A stretch of 19,313 nt of DNA, taken from Bacteroidales bacterium UBA1204. Lineage in GTDB: Bacteria > Bacteroidota > Bacteroidia > Bacteroidales > F082. The DNA lies in NCBI GenBank assembly GCA_002310075.1, contig DBXU01000162.1, positions 23,602 to 42,914 on the forward strand, given 5' to 3'. Positions 14,329 through 19,313 of the stretch are shown piece by piece (position 1 is the first letter of the stretch; each line of letters opens with the position of its first letter). The notes under the pieces were generated by a model. The model was given only the letters and a program-made list of their open reading frames with translations. It was not told the DNA's origin and searched no databases. Both the position numbers and the translations under genes were made by a program.

Positions 14329-15291
14329 ATGAATACCATAGGCCATATCTTTAAGCTTACCACTTTCGGAGAGTCGCACGGCATAGCTGTTGGTGGTGTC
14401 ATCGACGGCTGCCCGTCTCAACTGAAACTCGATTTCGGTTTTATCGAACAAGAACTGCTCAGGCGCAAGACGGCACAGTCTTCAACTTCATCCCAGCGCA
14501 AGGAATCCGACCATGTCGAATGGCTCTCGGGTCTGCTCGACGGTGTCACTTTAGGTACTCCTATTGCCTTTATGGTACGTAATGAGGACTGTAAGGCGGA
14601 AGATTACGAGGCTTTGAAAGAAGTGTATCGTCCCTCGCATGCCGATTTCACTTATGAACAGAAATACGGCATTCGCGACTGGCGCGGTGGTGGCAGGGCC
14701 TCAGCCAGGACGACGCTGCCCATCGTGGTGGTTGGCGCTATCGCCAAGCAGATTCTAAAAGAAAAAGGCATACAAATCATGGCTCAAGTGACGGCCATGG
14801 GCGATGTGGAACAGGCTCGAAGAGAAGGTGACACTGTAGGTGGCATCGTGGAATGCCGTATCAAGGGCGTCCCGGCTGGTTTGGGCGAGCCGATGTTCGG
14901 CAAGTTTTCAGCCGAGCTGGCCCATGCCATGTTCAGCCTTCCTGCTGTGAAAGGCTTTGAAATTGGAGACGGCTTTGTCTCAGCAAAGAAGAGGGGCTCC
15001 GAAGCCAATGATACCTTTGTGAATAAGAATGGCAAAATCGCTACGTTGACCAACCACTCAGGCGGTATTCAAGGAGGCATCACCAACGGAGATGACATTG
15101 TATTTCGGGTGGCTTTCAAGCCGATTCCAAGTATTGCCCAACCTCAGAAGACCGTGAATCGGGCAGGGGAGACCTGCCAAATCGCCATCGAGGGCCGGCA
15201 TGATGTTTGTGCCTTGCCTCGCGCAGTTGTTTTAGTGGAGGCTTTGGCGGCGATGGTTACTTTGGATATGGCGATGTTACATCGTCTCTGA
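14329..15291 (+). CDS. aroC: Chorismate synthase, compact form
   Basis: Chorismate synthase catalyses the last step of the shikimate pathway, EPSP to chorismate, using reduced FMN. Signatures present are 'FGESHG' (13-18), '[27 protein letters not shown]' (101-127) and '[20 protein letters not shown]' (from 289). At 320 residues it is shorter than usual (about 350-360). Compared with E. coli AroC from memory, a central segment of about 35-40 residues is missing between 'QVTAMGD' and '[23 protein letters not shown]', and the C-terminal extension is short. In the second signature the usual 'SARETxxRVxxGA' reads '[13 protein letters not shown]', so a Glu and an Arg normally conserved there are replaced. 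The frame is intact, so this looks like a compact, probably functional enzyme. It is monocistronic and ends immediately against the converging gene. Confidence 0.95.
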   Translation: MNTIGHIFKLTTFGESHGIAVGGVIDGCPSQLKLDFGFIEQELLRRKTAQSSTSSQRKESDHVEWLSGLLDGVTLGTPIAFMVRNEDCKAEDYEALKEVYRPSHADFTYEQKYGIRDWRGGGRASARTTLPIVVVGAIAKQILKEKGIQIMAQVTAMGDVEQARREGDTVGGIVECRIKGVPAGLGEPMFGKFSAELAHAMFSLPAVKGFEIGDGFVSAKKRGSEANDTFVNKNGKIATLTNHSGGIQGGITNGDDIVFRVAFKPIPSIAQPQKTVNRAGETCQIAIEGRHDVCALPRAVVLVEALAAMVTLDMAMLHRL

Positions 15292-16974
15292 TTAGTTCGT
15301 TTCATATATCAACACTCCCGACACCATCCAATGGCTGAAGCTTTCGCCTTCGTCCTTGCCTTGGGGGATGGCGATGCGTAACGTGTGTTTCCCTGGCTTC
15401 AAACCGTTAAGGTCGAAATAGACGGGATTGGTGGCAGTTCCGGGACACCAGCCTGAACGTGAGTAGTCGGAAGAGGAAACGTCATTCCAGAAGTTGCCCG
15501 AAACGGGGCTTTGGTCGCGATAGGTGGCACAGTCGCAACGCCATGGTGTGTGGGTGAAGACCATGGCGTCGTCGATGATGATTTTGTTTTCTTTTGGGTT
15601 GAATTCGTCGCCGCCGTCCCAGCCGCCATGTCCCGTGCTGATGTAGCGCAGGCGCACATTCTTGACTTTTTCTGGGATTTCAAACTCCACTTCCAGCATG
15701 TCAGTAGCAAATAGACGTCCGTAGTTTTGTCCACTCATCTCCAGTGTATTACAGGTGTTGAACAACGGAATGGAATGCTGTTTCAAAGGCTTGTCGCTCC
15801 ATTTTTCATCTCCAGGGTAGGCGAGGAGGTCCAAGGAGATTTTGTGGCCTCCCTTGTCGTAGTTGCCTATGAAAGCGCCGATGAGCACATCGCCGCGTAG
15901 CCTGTCACACAACTCGCTGACATCCATCTTATAGTAGTTTTCATCGGCCCATTCCATGCCTTCTATCTGAACCTTGTCGTTGAAATGTCCAGCGCCAAAA
16001 GAGGTGAAGAAACGCACCAACTCGATGGGGGGAAGGTAGTCTTTTTCAGCCTTGACACCTTGGTATTCCTTGCCGTCCTTGCCAACGAATACAGGCAAAG
16101 CCTCCAAGTCTTGTAACCCATCCTTGAAGCTTTTGGCTTTTTCGGTGGGGATGACAAAAACGGAAGCGGTACGGTCGTAAGCATCGCCGTTGCTGTGTTG
16201 TCGTATTTCGGCAAAGAGTTGGTAATGCGAAGGCAATAGCGGGAGGCTCATTCGCTTGACAATCAGTGTGCCGTGGCTGAAATGAATGGTGGTATCGAAA
16301 GGAATTTCACTTGTATAAGGTTCGTAATCGGCGAAGTTTATCTGCTCTTCCTCGAATACGGGAATTCGGATGACGAGTTTATCTTTTCTGAGTTGGCTCA
16401 ACTTGGCAGCGCTCATACGCTCGCCTTTGTATTCGGGAATGAGGTCGACCAGGGTATATCTTTGGTCTTTGACTTCGCTCAGATCTGTGACGTAGTCGCC
16501 GTTTCTCATGTAGCGCACCATAACGCCTTTCAGGTGGCCAAGACCAGGCAGGGGCGTGGCTTCGAAGCCGAGGTCTTCCGTCATCCACACTTCGATGGTG
16601 TTGGAGTTGATGCTGGTTTTGTATTTCGTGCAATTGTAACCCAGTAGCTTTTCCTTGCCTTCTTCGCTGTAGACGATGCTTTTGTTGGTCATCGGATAGG
16701 CGGTGAAGTATTTCCCATCGCTATAGTCTAAAATGGTGTAGATGGAATCATGAGCATAATCCACATAGGTGTTGCTTTCAGCATAGCCAGGGATGGGGTT
16801 GGAGAGCTTTTTCTCTTCGGTACGTATTTTCAAACACTTCGTGTTTTCAATGACCTGAGTGGTAGTCGTGTCTTGTTTGGCGACACCCTTAACGTAGGTT
16901 TGATAGGTGAGGAGATGCTGCCCGAAGGCGGTTCCAGCCCAAAACAGGGCTATGATAAGGCTGATTCGTTTCAT
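15292..16974 (-). CDS. Exported PNGase F-like protein with GLPGLI/DUF4412-like N-terminal domain
   Basis: I start this 560-residue protein at the ATG at 16974, which gives a signal peptide (1-18, 'GTAFG' before Q19). The frame is open further upstream but would overlap the previous gene. Residues about 20-170 resemble the GLPGLI/DUF4412 group ('KLLGYNCTKYKTSINSNTIEVWMTEDLG' followed by 'PLPGLGHLKG'). Residues about 225-560 match the two-domain PNGase F fold. 'YDRTASVFV' places Asp267 at the catalytic Asp60 of Flavobacterium PNGase F. 'GHGGWDGGDEFNPKEN' places Glu457 at Glu206. 'RSGWCPGTA' matches 'RAGWCPGMA'. PNGase F removes N-glycans from glycoproteins. Activity is likely but untested, and the counterpart of Glu118 is not evident. 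It follows the chromate-transporter-family pair by 2 bp, so it is probably cotranscribed. Confidence 0.85.
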   Translation of the reverse strand: MKRISLIIALFWAGTAFGQHLLTYQTYVKGVAKQDTTTTQVIENTKCLKIRTEEKKLSNPIPGYAESNTYVDYAHDSIYTILDYSDGKYFTAYPMTNKSIVYSEEGKEKLLGYNCTKYKTSINSNTIEVWMTEDLGFEATPLPGLGHLKGVMVRYMRNGDYVTDLSEVKDQRYTLVDLIPEYKGERMSAAKLSQLRKDKLVIRIPVFEEEQINFADYEPYTSEIPFDTTIHFSHGTLIVKRMSLPLLPSHYQLFAEIRQHSNGDAYDRTASVFVIPTEKAKSFKDGLQDLEALPVFVGKDGKEYQGVKAEKDYLPPIELVRFFTSFGAGHFNDKVQIEGMEWADENYYKMDVSELCDRLRGDVLIGAFIGNYDKGGHKISLDLLAYPGDEKWSDKPLKQHSIPLFNTCNTLEMSGQNYGRLFATDMLEVEFEIPEKVKNVRLRYISTGHGGWDGGDEFNPKENKIIIDDAMVFTHTPWRCDCATYRDQSPVSGNFWNDVSSSDYSRSGWCPGTATNPVYFDLNGLKPGKHTLRIAIPQGKDEGESFSHWMVSGVLIYETN

Positions 16975-16976
16975 AT

Positions 16977-17516
16977 CTAATACACTATAAATCCGACAAT
17001 TCCCGAGAGCACGATGAGCAATATCGGGTTCGCTTTGAAGAAATAAGAGGCCACAAAGGCCAGAATGCAAATTATAACACTTATATTATAATGTCCGCGA
17101 CCGAAATCGGGGAAGTTCTGCAGGTTCATCATGGAAAGACCGGCGGCGAAGATGAGTCCTGCGATGGCCGGCTTCAAGCCTTTCAAGGTGTTGTCCATCA
17201 AGGCATTGTTCCGCTTATTCATGAAGAGCCTTAGGATGAGATACACCATGATGATGGAAGGCAGACAGAGGGCAAACGAAGCTAACAAGGCACCACCGAA
17301 GCCCGCCGAAGTGTAACCAACATAAGTTGCCAGATTGATGGAGATGGGCCCTGGGGTCATTTGGGAGATGGCCACCATGTCGGCAAAATCAGTGGTGCTC
17401 ATCCAAGCGTAATGGTCCACCACCTCGTGTTGGATGAGGGAGAGCATGGCATAGCCGCCGCCGAAACCCAGCACGCCGATTTTTACGAAGACCCAAAGCA
17501 GTTGCAGGTATATCAT
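16977..17516 (-). CDS. Short-chain chromate transporter (CHR) family protein, second of pair
   Basis: This 179-residue membrane protein has a single CHR domain: 'FVKIGVLGFGGGYAML' (10-25), 'ISQMTPGPISINLATYVGY' (50-68) with the family QxxPGP motif, and about six membrane helices. Two half-size proteins such as this pair assemble into a unit equivalent to the long ChrA transporter. The family name reflects chromate efflux in some members, and the substrate in gut-type Bacteroidota is unknown. The ATG overlaps the stop of the first CHR gene by 4 bp (ATGA), which implies coupled translation. The PNGase F-like gene follows. Confidence 0.9.
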   Translation of the reverse strand: MIYLQLLWVFVKIGVLGFGGGYAMLSLIQHEVVDHYAWMSTTDFADMVAISQMTPGPISINLATYVGYTSAGFGGALLASFALCLPSIIMVYLILRLFMNKRNNALMDNTLKGLKPAIAGLIFAAGLSMMNLQNFPDFGRGHYNISVIICILAFVASYFFKANPILLIVLSGIVGFIVY

Positions 17517-18073
17517 GGCTCACCCTCCTTTTTGGCGCTCCTATTAATAATTAAGGCGTAGACGAGGCTGCCTGCGATGGCGGCGAGGATGACGTAGGCA
17601 GGCGATATCTTGCACCACCAGATGAGAAACACCGTGGCGATGGGGATGATGGCGGTTTTCCATGTTACCTTGGCCGACTTGATCATGCGCAGCGAAGGGG
17701 CAAGGATGAGGGCTACCACACAGGGACGGATGCCCTTGAAGATGCGTTCCACCACAGGTTGGTCGCGGTACTCGCGGAAGACGGTGGCCAGCAGAAGGAT
17801 GATGGCGATGGACGGGATAATGGCACCTAGCATGGCAGCGAAAGCGCCTTTTCGCCCCGCCACGCGATGCCCTACATACAAGGCTGTGTTGACGGCGAAG
17901 ACGCCAGGAAGTGACTGAACCACGGCAATCATGTCCCAGAACTCATCGTTTGGGATCCACTTCTTTTGGTCGACGACAGCCTTCTCCACCATCGAAAGCA
18001 TGGCATAGCCGCCACCGAGGGTGAAAGCCCCGATTTTGAAGAAAGTGAAGAAAAGCTGCAGCGGTTTTTTCAT
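17513..18073 (-). CDS. Short-chain chromate transporter (CHR) family protein, first of pair
   Basis: This 186-residue half-transporter carries 'FFKIGAFTLGGGYAML' (11-26) and 'VQSLPGVFAVNTALYVGHRVAGRKGAF' (52-78), where the QxxPG motif lacks the final Pro seen in its partner. The two proteins are diverged copies of one CHR domain and probably heterodimerise in opposite orientation, as described for paired short CHR proteins. The frame is open upstream to an ATG at 18100, but a -7 box (TATTTTTG) lies between that ATG and the one at 18073, so I chose 18073. Basic residues end the C-terminus ('NRSAKKEGEP'). It heads a three-gene operon. Confidence 0.9.
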   Translation of the reverse strand: MKKPLQLFFTFFKIGAFTLGGGYAMLSMVEKAVVDQKKWIPNDEFWDMIAVVQSLPGVFAVNTALYVGHRVAGRKGAFAAMLGAIIPSIAIILLLATVFREYRDQPVVERIFKGIRPCVVALILAPSLRMIKSAKVTWKTAIIPIATVFLIWWCKISPAYVILAAIAGSLVYALIINRSAKKEGEP

Positions 18074-18077
18074 GGTG

Positions 18078-18085
18078 CAAAAATA
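18078..18085 (-). promoter_or_regulatory. -7 box TATTTTTG of the CHR-family operon; sets the start codon
   Basis: The minus strand reads TATTTTTGCACC followed directly by the ATG at 18073, with 4 nt between box and start codon. Transcription would begin at or next to the ATG. The arrangement is nearly identical to aroC (TATTTTTGCCACCATG). No clear -33 TTG is seen. Confidence 0.55.
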
Positions 18086-18116
18086 CTGTTTTTCGTTCAT
18101 TGATTGAAAAATACAT

Positions 18117-18124
18117 TATATTTG
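18117..18124 (+). promoter_or_regulatory. Candidate -7 box TATATTTG for the YbjQ-family genes
   Basis: TATATTTGC ends 33 nt before the ATG at 18158 and fits TAnnTTTG. A -33 element is not obvious at the right spacing. Confidence 0.5.
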
Positions 18125-18157
18125 CGAGCAGAAATAGCAAAAGTCCTTTTTTGTATT

Positions 18158-18448
18158 ATGATTCTTACCACTACTCAAAACATCGAAGGTCGTACCATAA
18201 CGGAATATGTGGGTGTTGTTTCTGGGGAAGCTTTCGAAAACCAAGCATTTCGTGGACATAGATCCTTCGTTCCAACGCTATCCAAGGCTCGTACGATGGC
18301 ACTCAGTCAATTGGAAGAGCAGGCCGTCAATTTGGGCGCTGATGCTGTTGTCGGCATTAGCATCGATTTCGAGATGATCGATACGAGCTCGGGAATATTG
18401 GTATATGCTTCTGGTACAGCGGTAAAAACGGAGTTGAATAAAGATTAA
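18158..18448 (+). CDS. YbjQ/UPF0145-family protein, first tandem copy (shortened loop)
   Basis: This 96-residue protein starts [24 protein letters not shown], the hallmark of the YbjQ (UPF0145, 'heavy-metal-binding') family, and contains '[22 protein letters not shown]' and 'VYASGTAVK'. The family forms a pentameric alpha/beta assembly, and its biochemical function is unknown. I chose the ATG at 18158; the frame is open to 18104, but that region contains the promoter box. Compared with the second copy it lacks most of the glycine-rich loop '[17 protein letters not shown]' normally found in the family and has a short '[10 protein letters not shown]' linker instead. It lies 23 bp before its paralogue. 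Confidence 0.88.
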   Translation: MILTTTQNIEGRTITEYVGVVSGEAFENQAFRGHRSFVPTLSKARTMALSQLEEQAVNLGADAVVGISIDFEMIDTSSGILVYASGTAVKTELNKD

Positions 18449-18471
18449 AGCGCATAAAAAATTGTCACATT

Positions 18472-18792
18472 ATGATACTTACTACTACACCAACCGTTGA
18501 AGGTAGAACAATCATTGAATACAAAGGAGTTGTATTCGGAGAAGTGATTTCGGGAGTGAATTTCATCAAGGATTTTAAGGCCAGTCTCCGCGATATTGTT
18601 GGCGGACGCTCAGGCTCATACGAACAAGAGTTAATCAATGCTCGAGCCCAAGCCCTGAGGGAATTGGAAGAACGCGCTCGACAGATGAATGCTGATGCTG
18701 TGGTAGGCATTGATATAGATTATGAGGTGCTGGGCCAAAATGGTTCCATGCTGATGGTCTCTGCTTCAGGTACAGCAGTAAAGCTTCAATAA
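18472..18792 (+). CDS. YbjQ/UPF0145-family protein, second tandem copy (full-length)
   Basis: This 106-residue protein is the canonical form of the family: '[25 protein letters not shown]', the loop '[17 protein letters not shown]' (38-54), '[31 protein letters not shown]' and '[12 protein letters not shown]'. It is clearly a paralogue of the preceding gene and probably its operon partner; the two may co-assemble. No promoter motif is visible in the 23-bp gap. The symporter gene starts 27 bp downstream. Confidence 0.92.
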   Translation: MILTTTPTVEGRTIIEYKGVVFGEVISGVNFIKDFKASLRDIVGGRSGSYEQELINARAQALRELEERARQMNADAVVGIDIDYEVLGQNGSMLMVSASGTAVKLQ

Positions 18793-18819
18793 ATGATAAT
18801 CAAAAAATAAGTAGATATT

Positions 18820-19313
18820 ATGCTATTAGATGTTTCTGTAATGACCTTTGACCGGCCCGAGGCTTGGCAATGGTTGGTGCAATTCTGCATTTTGGCGACG
18901 GCCTTGCTTTTGGGAAATGTGCTGAGAACCAAAGTCCCGTTCTTAAACAAGAGTCTGTTGCCCTCTGCTTTGTTGGGCGGCTTGCTACTGATCATTTTCA
19001 AACAGTTCCCTAGCTGTCGCGAAGTCATCAACAAGCCGATGATGGAAATCGTGACCTATCATGCTTTGGGCTTGGGCTTCGTGGCCTTGGCCTTGAAAAA
19101 CAACAAGATTGAGTCGAGATCCACACCGATGAAGGTGATTGAGACGGGCGCCTTGACGGCATCCACCTACGTCATCCAAGGCATCGTGGGCCTCGTCATC
19201 TCCATCCTGTTTTTCTATTTCGGCAAGCGTTTGTTTTATGCTGCAGGTCTGCTGTTGCCTATGGGCTATGGCCAAGGACCGGGACAGGCCTTGAACTTCG
19301 GCAAGATCTTCAC
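18820..19313 (+). CDS. GltS-like sodium/glutamate symporter family protein, partial (C-terminus beyond right edge)
   Basis: An open frame runs from the ATG at 18820 to the window edge (164 codons). It begins MLLDVSVMTFDRPEAWQWLVQFCILATALLLGNVLR, followed by 'KSLLPSALLGGLLLIIF', 'YHALGLGFVALALK', 'ASTYVIQGIVGLVISILFFYFG' and 'LLPMGYGQGPGQALNFGKIF'. The order of helices and the glycine-rich 'GYGQGPGQA' reentrant motif match the GltS (sodium:glutamate symporter) family. At least four or five membrane helices are visible. Substrate in this lineage may differ from glutamate. It is probably cotranscribed with the two YbjQ-family genes, whose link to transport is unclear. Confidence 0.82.
   Translation, partial: MLLDVSVMTFDRPEAWQWLVQFCILATALLLGNVLRTKVPFLNKSLLPSALLGGLLLIIFKQFPSCREVINKPMMEIVTYHALGLGFVALALKNNKIESRSTPMKVIETGALTASTYVIQGIVGLVISILFFYFGKRLFYAAGLLLPMGYGQGPGQALNFGKIF

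Noticed and set aside
18793..18819. Tiny frame ATGATAATCAAAAAATAA between the second YbjQ gene and the symporter
   Set aside because: It would encode only five residues and has no supporting signals.
1..19313. Searched by eye for CRISPR arrays, tRNA genes, transposases and phage genes
   Set aside because: No regularly spaced direct repeats, tRNA-like cloverleaf or mobile-element proteins were seen; a tool-based search could still find a missed small RNA.

Overview
The window looks like chromosomal DNA from a Bacteroidales-type member of the Bacteroidota. The evidence is a secreted protein with a type IX secretion (T9SS) C-terminal sorting domain, a Bacteroidota-style beta-helix lipoprotein, a PNGase F-like enzyme, and a promoter motif TAnnTTTGC found upstream of eleven genes. 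Shine-Dalgarno sequences are largely absent. Most genes are ordinary core or envelope genes. I see no tRNA, rRNA, CRISPR array, phage gene or insertion sequence, and no gene-free stretch longer than about 110 bases. The species cannot be named from this sequence.

Layout, left to right. (1) Positions 1-2754, minus strand: pnuC-like vitamin transporter, DUF2007-like small protein, LolD/MacB-type ABC ATPase, and a secreted TPR protein running off the left edge. (2) 2864-4492, plus strand: Omp28-like thioredoxin-fold T9SS cargo, followed by a terminator that also encodes the end of the converging gene. (3) 4530-9908, minus strand: a tightly packed five-gene operon read from right to left. It holds an LtaS-like sulfatase-fold membrane protein, a diacylglycerol-kinase-type lipid kinase, a SUI1/YciH factor, a YbdG-type mechanosensitive channel and an HSL-family alpha/beta hydrolase. 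(4) 9977-11686, plus strand: M23 metallopeptidase. (5) 11689-13149, minus strand: beta-helix lipoprotein. (6) 13231-13809, plus strand: small outer-membrane-barrel-like protein. (7) 13817-14278, minus strand: smpB. (8) 14329-15291, plus strand: aroC. (9) 15292-18073, minus strand: a pair of short chromate-transporter-family proteins followed by a PNGase F-like enzyme with an extra N-terminal domain. (10) 18158 to the right edge, plus strand: two tandem YbjQ-family genes and the start of a GltS-like symporter.

The most unusual points are these. The LtaS-like protein has lost several catalytic or metal-binding residues and looks like a pseudoenzyme, yet it heads an operon with a lipid kinase. 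A palindromic repeat of the PEPVEG type is inserted in frame in the hydrolase. A GLPGLI/DUF4412-like domain is fused to a PNGase F fold that keeps two catalytic acids. The smpB/aroC divergent promoter is a perfect 13-bp inverted repeat that predicts leaderless or nearly leaderless mRNAs. The aroC product is compact, lacking a central segment of about 35-40 residues. I did not find a clear multi-gene defence or otherwise wholly new system.
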